64,000 nt of DNA from Pontibacillus halophilus JSM 076056 = DSM 19796 (GTDB lineage: Bacteria > Bacillota > Bacilli > Bacillales > BH030062). Shown in pieces: positions 9,309 to 16,260 of the stretch (position 1 is the stretch's first letter; each line of letters opens with the position of its first letter). The notes under the pieces are model-generated. The model worked only from the letters and a program-made list of their open reading frames with translations, searched no databases and was not told the DNA's origin. The DNA lies in the NCBI RefSeq assembly GCF_000425205.1, contig NZ_AULI01000006.1, forward strand, positions 62,001-126,000, in the 5' to 3' direction. The translations under genes and the position numbers were made by a program.

Positions 9309-10017
9309 TATCCAACATCTCTATAAATCCTTCGGAAAGACTTCCGTACTCAATGATATTACAACTTCCGTCCATAAAGGAGATGTTGTGGCCGTTATCG
9401 GTCCTTCCGGTTCCGGGAAATCAACTCTCCTCCGTTGTTTGAACGGACTAGAGACGATTACCGACGGACACGTAACCGTAGACGGGACGGAGTTGACAGA
9501 GAAGACGTTATCCGAGATTCGCAAGAAATCTGGTATGGTGTTTCAACACTTCCACCTTTTCCCACATATGAGCGTTCTTGACAATATTACATTTGCCCCT
9601 CGCCATACGTTAGGGAAAACGAAAGAAGAAGCTGAAAACACCGCTTATGAACTCCTCCATACTGTAGGGTTATCAGAAAAAGCTGATACGTTCCCAAATC
9701 AGTTATCAGGTGGACAGAAGCAACGTGTTGCAATTGCACGCGCACTTGCCATGAACCCTGAGATTATGCTATTTGACGAGCCTACTTCTGCTCTTGACCC
9801 TGAGATGGTTAAGGAAGTACTCGATGTGATGAAACAACTAGCCAGCACCGGAATGACAATGGTCGTCGTCACCCATGAAATGGGCTTTGCACGGGAAGTA
9901 GCGGACCGTATCCTATTTCTTGATGAGGGCTATGTGGTGGAGGAGGCAACTCCAAGTGACTTCTTCCAAAACCCAAGAACAGACCGTGCCAAGTCGTTCC
10001 TAGAGAAAGTACTTTAA
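9301..10017 (+). CDS. artR: Amino-acid ABC transporter ATP-binding protein
   Basis: Cytoplasmic ATPase that powers the importer. The 238 residues show Walker A (GPSGSGKST), the Q-loop region ([17 protein letters not shown]), the ABC signature ([15 protein letters not shown]), Walker B ([14 protein letters not shown]) and the H-loop (VVTHEMGF). The start is GTG at 9301, inside the end of the permease gene, with AAGG about 10 nt upstream. A perfect 12-bp terminator follows directly after the stop codon. Confidence 0.9.
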   Translation: MIDIQHLYKSFGKTSVLNDITTSVHKGDVVAVIGPSGSGKSTLLRCLNGLETITDGHVTVDGTELTEKTLSEIRKKSGMVFQHFHLFPHMSVLDNITFAPRHTLGKTKEEAENTAYELLHTVGLSEKADTFPNQLSGGQKQRVAIARALAMNPEIMLFDEPTSALDPEMVKEVLDVMKQLASTGMTMVVVTHEMGFAREVADRILFLDEGYVVEEATPSDFFQNPRTDRAKSFLEKVL

Positions 10018-10022
10018 ATAAT

Positions 10023-10050
10023 AGGCCAATGAGGTGCTCCTCATTGGCCT
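10023..10050. terminator. Bidirectional terminator between the ABC operon and the GNAT gene
   Basis: AGGCCAATGAGG pairs perfectly with CCTCATTGGCCT across TGCT. It overlaps the stop codon of the convergent minus-strand gene, so both transcripts probably end here. Confidence 0.85.
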
Positions 10051-10511
10051 TTATTACGTATAAGTTCCATAGAGATCAATAGTACATTCGGTGCAACCTC
10101 AATCTCTTCATAGGCTTTAAATCCAAATTTCTCATAGAGTGCAATAGCTGGAATGTTCATTTTACCAGTCATCACGCGGACCTTGGTTTGGTTATTATGT
10201 AGACCGAGCACATACTGTAACAACGTTGTACCAATACCCGTTCTAAAATAGGTAGGGTGTACAACTAATCTTGTAATGTCTAATACCCCAGCTGTTTCAT
10301 CATCCTCAATGGAAACGAACCCAACTAAATGCCCTTCTACATGATAACCATAGTAGAGTTCTTCACTGTCTTGAATATCCTCGGCAGACTCGTTCAAAGG
10401 GGGAATGTCTTTAAATCCTAGTAACTCCGCCTCTACTTCATAAGCAGGAAGCTGTAGATTTATGATTCTTTCACAAACACTCTGGTCTGATGTGCATAAC
10501 GGTTGAATCAC
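10041..10511 (-). CDS. GNAT family N-acetyltransferase
   Basis: Single-domain acetyltransferase of 156 residues. The acetyl-CoA loop is RTGIGTTLLQYV (about residues 92-103), preceded by the beta strand LDITRLVVHPTYF and followed by IPAIALYEKFGFK, all standard for the Gcn5 fold. The start is GTG at 10511, supported by GGAGGGG 5 nt upstream. The acceptor substrate is unknown. It is convergent with the ABC operon and its last codons form part of the shared terminator. Confidence 0.82.
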   Translation of the reverse strand: MIQPLCTSDQSVCERIINLQLPAYEVEAELLGFKDIPPLNESAEDIQDSEELYYGYHVEGHLVGFVSIEDDETAGVLDITRLVVHPTYFRTGIGTTLLQYVLGLHNNQTKVRVMTGKMNIPAIALYEKFGFKAYEEIEVAPNVLLISMELIRNKGQ

Positions 10512-10551
10512 CTATACCCCTCCTCTCTTTGCGAGTATAACACCAAAGTTA

Positions 10552-10586
10552 AAGACAGACCCTCCCGTCTAGGGAGAATCTGTCTT
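10552..10586 (-). terminator. Terminator after the thioredoxin-like gene
   Basis: AAGACAGA pairs with TCTGTCTT with additional inner pairing of TTCTCCC and GGGAGGG. The hairpin starts 5 nt after the stop codon of the minus-strand gene; the T tract is weak. Confidence 0.7.
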
Positions 10587-10591
10587 CTTGT

Positions 10592-11149
10592 TTAGTCTAT
10601 AACCGATTTGAGACGTTTGGCCATACTTGTGTACACATCTTTCCAATACTCATGATTTTCACGGAATCCCTTAGTTAAGAAGAGAATCATCTGCTTTTCT
10701 TTCTCTTTAAATGTAGGATCGTCTTTAGATGGCAAGTTGTTGCGACCATGGTCTACAATTTCCTGCATCTTCTCTGAGCGAGGTCCCCATACGGCAACTT
10801 GTTCGCCTTCATTGTTGATGAAGATCATAATTGGAATAGACTTCGCTCCATTCGTTAAGTGCTTCTCCATCAAGGACGGGTTATCATCTCGGAGAAGAAA
10901 ACGAACACCCATGTTCCCTGCTTCTGCAAGCTTAAGAAGGATTGGCACATTGAGCATGGCGTCTCCACACCAGTCTTCTGTTATAACCAATACGCGTAAG
11001 TCCTGTTCATATAGCTTCTTAAAAAAGGCATCATCCGATGGAACCTCAAATTCGTCATAAATGTTCACGACATCTTCTTGATACTTCGTCATAGATGATA
11101 CGTACTCTTGAGGAGTCATCCCATCCTCATACCATGCATTATAGTCCAT
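10592..11149 (-). CDS. Thioredoxin-fold protein with a one-cysteine WCGD motif
   Basis: A 185-residue thioredoxin family protein (Thioredoxin_9 type). The active-site position reads ITEDWCGDA, so there is one Cys and an Asp where classical thioredoxin has the second Cys; the expected cis-Pro region is present (KSIPIMIFIN). A charged helical C-terminus follows (residues about 140-185). The ATG at 11149 is preferred: AGAGGTG lies about 8 nt upstream, whereas the in-frame GTG at 11158 overlaps that site. Redox or chaperone role is possible, but the missing second Cys argues against dithiol exchange. It may share a transcript with the SDR gene 22 nt upstream. Confidence 0.8.
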   Translation of the reverse strand: MDYNAWYEDGMTPQEYVSSMTKYQEDVVNIYDEFEVPSDDAFFKKLYEQDLRVLVITEDWCGDAMLNVPILLKLAEAGNMGVRFLLRDDNPSLMEKHLTNGAKSIPIMIFINNEGEQVAVWGPRSEKMQEIVDHGRNNLPSKDDPTFKEKEKQMILFLTKGFRENHEYWKDVYTSMAKRLKSVID

Positions 11150-11171
11150 AAGCTTCACCTCTTCTGCGTTA

Positions 11172-11918
11172 TTATAGTAGGTCGTCTATTCGATAAATGG
11201 AACCATTCTCTAACCGGCCTTCTTTCATATGACGATAGAGAGTGCTGGCTACAAAATCCGTATCTCTTAATATTCCCTTTTCCTTCATCTCTCTAAACTT
11301 ACTGACATCCTGGAACGCACCCTCATCCGAAGAACGAATGACCCCTTGCATTTCTGTGTCCATAACCCCTGGGCTAAATCCGATTACGTGGACATCAGTA
11401 CCGTTCTCTTGCTGCTCAAGAGCCATCGTTTCCGTGAATTGGTTTAAAGCCGCTTTACCACTTCCGTAAACGCCCCAGCCATAGACTGGACGCTTCGCTG
11501 CACCTGAGCTTACATTTATGACATACAAGTTGTTCCCTAGTGTTCGTAAGGCAAGGTCCGTAATTAGTATCGGAGCAATAACATTGACATGCATATGCGT
11601 CACAACGGCCTTGTGGTCTAGACTTCCTACTTTCTCGATTGGTTCAATGACCCCTGCATTGTTGACAAGATACACATATTCCGCCTCTTTATCCTGAACA
11701 TACTGGTAAATCGAAGTGAAGGTATCGGTTAATTCGCTCTCATAAGCAAGATTACAGCTGTAATGAACATAATCGAGTTGCTTCTCCTCAGCCATATTTG
11801 CTAACTCTTCGTTTTTCGTTCGAGATACACCAATAATATGCACCCCGTCCTCTATAAACTGCTTCGCAATAGAAGCGCCGAGCCCTTTCGAAATCCCTGT
11901 TACAATCGCGTATTTCAT
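11172..11918 (-). CDS. Short-chain dehydrogenase/reductase, YueD (benzil reductase) type
   Basis: NAD(P)-dependent SDR of 248 residues. The cofactor-binding TGISKGLG is near the N-terminus, NNAG follows near residue 87, and the catalytic Ser...Tyr-x-x-x-Lys is seen as NVSSGAAKR and VYGSGKAALN. The C-terminal half (SFSPGVMDTEMQGVIRSS) closely matches Bacillus YueD, known as (S)-benzoin-forming benzil reductase; the natural substrate is not known. The start at 11918 is supported by a GGGGGAA site; an ATG at 11936 is possible but lacks one. A promoter (TTTATA, 17 bp, TATACT) lies at 11948-11976. Confidence 0.85.
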   Translation of the reverse strand: MKYAIVTGISKGLGASIAKQFIEDGVHIIGVSRTKNEELANMAEEKQLDYVHYSCNLAYESELTDTFTSIYQYVQDKEAEYVYLVNNAGVIEPIEKVGSLDHKAVVTHMHVNVIAPILITDLALRTLGNNLYVINVSSGAAKRPVYGWGVYGSGKAALNQFTETMALEQQENGTDVHVIGFSPGVMDTEMQGVIRSSDEGAFQDVSKFREMKEKGILRDTDFVASTLYRHMKEGRLENGSIYRIDDLL

Positions 11919-11947
11919 TGTTCTTCCCCCGATCATTCATTTCCTTT

Positions 11948-11976
11948 AGTATACCGAACAACAAGCAACATATAAA
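11948..11976 (-). promoter_or_regulatory. Promoter for the SDR gene
   Basis: On the minus strand TTTATA (11971-11976), 17 bp, TATACT (11948-11953). No terminator is seen after the MutS2-like gene, so read-through from it is also possible. Confidence 0.5.
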
Positions 11977-11997
11977 AGAAAATGACCAGTACGTTTG

Positions 11998-13914
11998 TTA
12001 TTCGTCTTCTTCGAGCTTAGCCCCTTCTACATGTTTTCGGTTCATATCATGCTTTGTTTTTCGGTACTGCGTAGATTTAAATATGATGTCAAAATCATAG
12101 TCTTCCGGATAAAGATGTTCAGCTTTAATATGAAGCTTTAGACGCTTATGATTATAGCGTCTCTTCTCTTCTTTCACTTGAACAATATAGTCCCCATTCT
12201 CATCTGGTCCTTTGTATATAATCCCTACTTCATTTGAAGGCTTAACCGTCACATTGTCCCCTTGCTGGTACGCCGATTCTTGTTTTGGCTTTGGTTTAGA
12301 TGTAAGCCTACTCCTTGCATATCGGTTCGTTGCCACTTGCTTCTTCATTCGTTCAGTCATTTCTTCAACGGAATAGTTTCCATGTTCTTTATAAGTGATT
12401 TCGTGCGCTTTCTCTACAATGGATGGATGCATCCCTAGTTTAATTGCAATTTGGAACGCCTGACTATTGCCCGTCTCACCAATTAGTAATCGATAAGTAG
12501 GGCGTAACGAGTGTAGGTCAAATTCCATGGAGCCGTTGATAAATCCTTCTCGCTGCTCTGCGAACTCTTTCATCTCATTATAATGGGTCGTTGCGAACAG
12601 CATGGCACCTTTCTCATACAACTTATCTAATATGGCCGTTGCAAGTCCCATGCCCTCACTTGGGTCTGTACCAGAACCTAGTTCATCTAACAACACAAGA
12701 GAATGGTCATTCGCCTCTTCCAACACGGAAATAATATTTCTAAGACGAGAGCTAAACGTACTCAAATTTTCGGTGATGCTCTGTCCGTCTCCGATGTCGA
12801 CGAACACATTCTGAAATAAATGAAGTTCTGTCCCTGGTTGAGCTGGGATATGAAGACCTACCTGATTCATAAGCGTGAGTAATCCTACTGTTTTCAACGT
12901 AACTGTCTTGCCTCCCGTATTTGGACCTGTAATAACGAGCGCATAATCAGGATCCTTAAGCGTAACCGTTAAAGGAACAGCAGATTCACCAAGTAACGGG
13001 TGACGACCTTCAACAATACGAATGCAGTATTCCTCGTTAATTGCAGCCGGAATTCCTTTGATGGCCATACTATATTTAGCTTTAGCTACAATGACATCGT
13101 ATTGATGCATAATCTCAACCGCTAGAGACAACTCACGCTCGTGTTCAAGGATTAACCCCGTCAAGTAGTAAAGAATTTGTTCAACTTCTCGCTCTTCCGC
13201 CATTTTCAGTAAAGACAATTCCTCTTGTAACGCCTCCACTTCCTTCGGTTCGACAAATAGGGTGGAACCAGAAGCAGATGTGTCTACAATACTCCCTTTT
13301 ACTTTGCTACGGTATTCCCGCTTAACAGGTACAGCGAGGTGTCCGCCCTTCTCAACGACCATTTGATCTTGTAAATAAGTCGCATACTTTGGTGATTTGG
13401 CAATTTTAGAGGCACGTTCCTTAACCACTGCCCGTTTATCTGCAATAGCCTTACGTAACCTTGCCAATTCCTTCGTCGCATAGTCATCAATTGCAGTATG
13501 GCGAAGACATCGAGATAGCTCCTCATCCAATTGGGATAAGTCCTCTATGGAATCAACATAAGTTGAAATCGTCGGTGCCACAAATGATTTATCATTCATA
13601 TACCTCTTTAACTTTGCAACATGATCGATAAAGGAGTGCATAGCTACAAGTAACTCCGCACGTATAAATTGCCCTTTTCTTGCTTGCTCTAACTGTTCAA
13701 GAACTCCTTCAATTGAATGGATAGGAATACTCGCACTCTTCGTTAACATCTCAACACCTTCACTCACCTCCCGAAGCCAGCTCTCAATCTGACGTCGGTG
13801 ATAGGAAGGTGCTAATTGTAGAATTGTTTCGCTACCTCGCTTCGTATGTGCATAAGCAGCTACTTCGTTCAATATTTTATGAAATTCGAGAGATTGATAC
13901 GTAACAGTATTCAA
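11998..13914 (-). CDS. MutS2-like ATPase lacking the Smr domain
   Basis: The 638-residue protein aligns in order with MutS2: N-terminal region (SLEFHKILNEV), core and clamp (VPVKREYRSKVKG, DTSASGSTLFVEP), Walker A GPNTGGKTVTLKT (330-342), and Walker B LVLLDELGSGTDP (406-418). The dimer region follows (ATTHYNEMKEF, LLIGETGNSQAF), then a short basic linker and a KOW-like segment (about 551-600). True Bacillus MutS2 is about 785 residues and ends in an Smr domain; here the long coiled coil and Smr are absent. The start is TTG at 13914 with AAGGGGA 6 nt upstream, matching the family N-terminus. An in-frame ATG at 14001 would translate through a terminator hairpin. MutS2 proteins act on collided or stalled ribosomes in Bacillus and Helicobacter; with the attenuator leader this suggests a translation-stress role rather than DNA repair (inference). 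Confidence 0.85.
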   Translation of the reverse strand: MNTVTYQSLEFHKILNEVAAYAHTKRGSETILQLAPSYHRRQIESWLREVSEGVEMLTKSASIPIHSIEGVLEQLEQARKGQFIRAELLVAMHSFIDHVAKLKRYMNDKSFVAPTISTYVDSIEDLSQLDEELSRCLRHTAIDDYATKELARLRKAIADKRAVVKERASKIAKSPKYATYLQDQMVVEKGGHLAVPVKREYRSKVKGSIVDTSASGSTLFVEPKEVEALQEELSLLKMAEEREVEQILYYLTGLILEHERELSLAVEIMHQYDVIVAKAKYSMAIKGIPAAINEEYCIRIVEGRHPLLGESAVPLTVTLKDPDYALVITGPNTGGKTVTLKTVGLLTLMNQVGLHIPAQPGTELHLFQNVFVDIGDGQSITENLSTFSSRLRNIISVLEEANDHSLVLLDELGSGTDPSEGMGLATAILDKLYEKGAMLFATTHYNEMKEFAEQREGFINGSMEFDLHSLRPTYRLLIGETGNSQAFQIAIKLGMHPSIVEKAHEITYKEHGNYSVEEMTERMKKQVATNRYARSRLTSKPKPKQESAYQQGDNVTVKPSNEVGIIYKGPDENGDYIVQVKEEKRRYNHKRLKLHIKAEHLYPEDYDFDIIFKSTQYRKTKHDMNRKHVEGAKLEEDE

Positions 13915-13943
13915 TGTGATTCCCCTTTTTAATTTTAGAATAA

Positions 13944-13983
13944 TAAAAAAAAGAGCTACAGACACATGACGTCTGTAGCTCTT
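13944..13983 (-). terminator. Leader terminator T2 directly upstream of the MutS2-like start
   Basis: AAGAGCTACAGAC pairs perfectly with GTCTGTAGCTCTT (13 bp, 7-nt loop), followed by T. The T run ends only about 15 nt before the ribosome-binding site of the structural gene, so it must be bypassed for expression. Confidence 0.92.
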
Positions 13984-14012
13984 CCAAAAGGATATACTCA
14001 TCCCCTACAACG

Positions 14013-14043
14013 AAAAAAGACTATGACACGAATGCCATAGCCT
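14013..14043 (-). terminator. Leader terminator T1 with UUCG loop
   Basis: AGGCTATGGCA pairs with TGTCATAGTCT (11 bp, two G-T pairs) around a TTCG tetraloop and is followed by T5. It precedes T2 by about 30 nt. Its 5' arm (CTATG with upstream TAAAGG) can instead pair with CATAG...CCTTTA at 14058-14072. Confidence 0.82.
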
Positions 14044-14184
14044 TTAGGGAACGACCTTAAAGGATTGCTATGATCATCATTGTTCTTAACTAACCTCAAA
14101 AAGGGTATAACAAACTAAACTTACGTAGATGTAAGTTTTTACCTCTTTTTGAGCCTGTATGAAATTCAGGTTAGTTAAGAACAA
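14036..14184 (-). promoter_or_regulatory. Attenuator leader RNA of the MutS2-like gene
   Basis: The segment 14168-14184, which contains the last codons and stop of the leader peptide, is perfectly complementary over 17 nt to 14080-14096. Within that long hairpin lie two inner helices (CTCAAAAAG with CTTTTTGAG, and AAACTTAC with GTAAGTTT). Further on, CATAG (14068-14072) and CCTTTA (14058-14063) can pair with TAAAGG-CTATG (14036-14046), which competes with T1. This mutually exclusive layout is the hallmark of ribosome-dependent attenuation. Which state is the default was not computed. Confidence 0.75.
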
Positions 14185-14194
14185 CCACACTCAT
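14171..14194 (-). CDS. Seven-residue leader peptide MSVVVLN
   Basis: ATG at 14192-14194 followed by six codons and TAA, encoding MSVVVLN. AAGGAG lies 8 nt upstream, an ideal ribosome-binding site that has no other nearby start at proper spacing. The last four codons and the stop lie in the 5' strand of the 17-bp leader helix, so a translating or stalled ribosome would open it. The three consecutive Val codons followed by Leu may be a stalling motif; I do not recognise the peptide from a described system. Confidence 0.7.
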   Translation of the reverse strand: MSVVVLN

Positions 14195-14244
14195 AAATCA
14201 TTCTCCTTCTTGGTTGTAAAGGATAAGTATATCTTTATACGTTA

Positions 14245-14273
14245 ACCTTACAAAAAACTTTCTAAAATGTCAA
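14245..14273 (-). promoter_or_regulatory. Promoter of the MutS2-like leader
   Basis: A perfect TTGACA (14268-14273), 17 bp, and a weaker TAAGGT (14245-14250) on the minus strand. Its -35 lies only 6 bp from the -35 of a divergent plus-strand promoter (14280-14308). Confidence 0.6.
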
Positions 14274-14279
14274 CGAAGA

Positions 14280-14308
14280 GAGACAGCATCACTCTCATTC
14301 GGTACAAT
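14280..14308 (+). promoter_or_regulatory. Divergent promoter of the small membrane protein
   Basis: GAGACA (14280-14285), 17 bp, TACAAT (14303-14308), 22 bp before the chosen ATG at 14331. Confidence 0.5.
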
Positions 14309-14330
14309 AATGTCAGAAAGGGCGGATACA

Positions 14331-14699
14331 ATGTTATTATCTTTATTTACTGTTCTTCTTGTAGAGTTTGTAGCACTCTTCATTGTGAGCAAAACGACTA
14401 ACAAATGGACAAAAATAGGGCTCATAGGAGCATATGTGATATGGGGTGTTCTATTCTATTTACTATCCTCTCAACATGAAGGGGAAGCGTTATACCAGAC
14501 TGTAGCGATTGGTTCTATTCTCTATATTGTGCCACTAATCGTCATAGCTAGCGTTAAAACGTATCATTTCCTGGGCAATCAACTGACAGAGATATCCAAG
14601 CTTCTCCTTTATACGCTAATGCTAATAGGGGCTTATCTATTGATTGGACTCATTGTCGTGTTACTCTTTGCATTCGTTTTCATCGGCATTCAAATATAA
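14331..14699 (+). CDS. Small polytopic membrane protein of unknown function
   Basis: I do not recognise a family. The 122-residue product is almost wholly hydrophobic, with four likely membrane segments (about residues 2-22, 28-47, 59-78 and 92-120) and short polar loops such as SKTTNKWTK and SSQHEGEAL. AAAGGG lies 8 nt before the ATG at 14331; an earlier in-frame ATG at 14310 has no ribosome-binding site and overlaps the promoter. It is transcribed divergently from the MutS2-like gene with almost back-to-back promoters, so co-regulation is possible. A weak hairpin followed by seven T lies just after the stop codon. Confidence 0.65.
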   Translation: MLLSLFTVLLVEFVALFIVSKTTNKWTKIGLIGAYVIWGVLFYLLSSQHEGEALYQTVAIGSILYIVPLIVIASVKTYHFLGNQLTEISKLLLYTLMLIGAYLLIGLIVVLLFAFVFIGIQI

Positions 14700-14740
14700 T
14701 AGAATGAATATTTCTACTTTTTTTACTTCTATTAATCTTC

Positions 14741-14769
14741 TTGTATGACTACGTAACCAATGCTACAAT
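14741..14769 (+). promoter_or_regulatory. Promoter of the riboswitch-controlled nucleoside transporter
   Basis: TTGTAT (14741-14746), 17 bp, and an extended -10 TGCTACAAT (TACAAT 14764-14769), placing the RNA start about 20 nt upstream of the aptamer. Confidence 0.6.
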
Positions 14770-14792
14770 CCTTAACAACAACTTTATTCGGA

Positions 14793-14941
14793 TTCCTTAT
14801 ATAAATGTGGTGATATGGTCCACAAGTTTCTACCTAGCTACCGTAAATGGCTAGACTATAAGGAAAGACTAGTAGATGTTGCGTCTAGTTGACCAACTCT
14901 TAATCTACCTCTTTCCTTTTTCGATAGGAAAGAGGTTTTTT
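14793..14941 (+). promoter_or_regulatory. Guanine-class purine riboswitch
   Basis: The aptamer (14793-14865) has a perfect 9-bp P1 (TTCCTTATA with TATAAGGAA), P2 TGTGG/CCACA with loop TGATATGGT, and P3 CTAGC/GCTAG with loop TACCGTAAATG. The conserved junction AAGTTTCTACC is present, and GACTAT carries C at the specificity position, indicating guanine or hypoxanthine rather than adenine. The expression platform is a terminator: CCTCTTTCCT (14908-14917) pairs with AGGAAAGAGG (14926-14935), followed by T6. The P1 3' strand AAGGAAAGA is exactly complementary to TCTTTCCTT of the terminator, giving the antiterminator. Ligand should therefore switch the gene off. Confidence 0.95.
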
Positions 14942-15010
14942 ATTTTGCTTGGATGTCAGACGTCTTACTGCATAAGGAATCCACACCACAGACAATTAGG
15001 AGGAACTCAT

Positions 15011-16204
15011 GTGAACATCTTATCTGGACTACTTTCATTACTCATTTTAATTTCTCTAGCATGGCTACTTAGCAGCAATCGCAAAATGGTGAAGTGGCAC
15101 ACCGTACTTGTCGGGATCGCATTAGAAGGTATTTTTGTCTATTCCATGCTCAATTTAGCTTGGGGACAATATATCCTTAAGAAAGCTGCCCTCTTCATAC
15201 AGGAAGTGATTGACTACAGTTCGGCTGGAATCGATTTCTTATTCGGTCCTTTGTTCGGGGAAACGACAATTAATTATATGTTTGCCATTAATGTTCTTGG
15301 CGCATTAATTTTCATTTCTGCACTTATTTCAGCTCTCTATCACATTCGACTCTTACCAGTTATCGTCAAAGCACTTGGCACCATTGTCGGCAAAGTACTC
15401 AAAACGTCTAAAGTTGAATCATTTAGTGCGGTCGGGAACACATTCCTTGGCGTGGCGGAGGCTCCTCTTCTTGTAAAGCCTTACCTTTCTCGCATGACTC
15501 GTTCTGAGACCTTTGCCATCATGGTGGGAGGAACGGCATCTGCAAGTGGAGCCATTCTCGTTGGTTACGTTGAAATGGGAATCGATCTAACGTATCTTCT
15601 TATCTCCATTTTCAGCGTTCCTTTCGTTTCGCTCACGATGGCAAAGCTCCTTGAACCTGAAACAGAGTCCTCCGAATTAGATGGCGAGGAAATTAACATG
15701 TCACGCTCGAACCATGCCAATGTTTTCGAGGCTATCTCAGATGGTGCTGTAAATGGGGTGAAACTAGCTTTAAATATTGGTGGACTACTACTCGCCTTCA
15801 TCAGTATGCTAGCACTCGTAAATGGGTTGCTCGGGCTTGTTAATACAGATTTAGCGACGATATTTGGCTATCTGTTTTACCCATTTGCCTTATTGATTGG
15901 CGTTCCAGTGGCGGATGCCTTTCAAGCTGCTTCATTAATCGGTACGAAGCTTGCATCGAATGAGTTTCTTGCCTATAAGCAGCTAACTGATAACGTAAGT
16001 GATTTGTCTCCAACGACAATCGCCATTATGTCCGTTGCCCTTTGTAACTTCGCTAATCTGTCTTCCATTGGCCAACTCATCGTAGGATTAGGTTCCTTGT
16101 CCCCCGAGAAACAGCCCATTGTAGCCAAACTTGGATTGAAAGCCATCGTCGGCGGGACATTAGCTAGCTTTATCACTGCAATCTTCGTATCTATGTTTAT
16201 CTAA
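15011..16204 (+). CDS. Concentrative nucleoside transporter (NupC/CNT family)
   Basis: Cation-coupled nucleoside uptake permease of 397 residues with about ten membrane segments. Family marks are the N-terminal gate SSNRKMVKW, the Na+/nucleoside-binding region VGNTFLGVAEAPLLVKPYL, GGTASASGAILVGY, and ALCNFANLSSIGQLIVG near the C-terminus. The start is GTG at 15011 with AGGAGG just upstream. A longer frame from 14876 begins within the riboswitch and is rejected. Control by a guanine-class riboswitch implies uptake of purine nucleosides, as for Bacillus NupG; the sequence itself looks closer to the NupC/NupX branch. Confidence 0.9.
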   Translation: MNILSGLLSLLILISLAWLLSSNRKMVKWHTVLVGIALEGIFVYSMLNLAWGQYILKKAALFIQEVIDYSSAGIDFLFGPLFGETTINYMFAINVLGALIFISALISALYHIRLLPVIVKALGTIVGKVLKTSKVESFSAVGNTFLGVAEAPLLVKPYLSRMTRSETFAIMVGGTASASGAILVGYVEMGIDLTYLLISIFSVPFVSLTMAKLLEPETESSELDGEEINMSRSNHANVFEAISDGAVNGVKLALNIGGLLLAFISMLALVNGLLGLVNTDLATIFGYLFYPFALLIGVPVADAFQAASLIGTKLASNEFLAYKQLTDNVSDLSPTTIAIMSVALCNFANLSSIGQLIVGLGSLSPEKQPIVAKLGLKAIVGGTLASFITAIFVSMFI

Positions 16205-16226
16205 TCTTAATTCATATAAATAAGTT

Positions 16227-16260
16227 AAAAAGCCTTACTGATTCTGTCAGTAAGGCTTTT
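16227..16260. terminator. Bidirectional terminator after the nucleoside transporter
   Basis: AAAAGCCTTACTGA pairs perfectly with TCAGTAAGGCTTTT (14 bp, 5-nt loop), flanked by A and T tracts. It reaches the stop codon of the convergent ydcF-like gene. Confidence 0.92.

Noticed and set aside
13915-14001. Longer N-terminus of the MutS2-like protein from ATG 14001
   Set aside because: Would run through terminator T2, lacks a proper ribosome-binding site and is absent from the MutS2 family; TTG 13914 is better.
14876-15010. N-terminal extension of the nucleoside transporter
   Set aside because: It lies in the riboswitch expression platform and terminator; the GTG at 15011 has AGGAGG and matches the family N-terminus.
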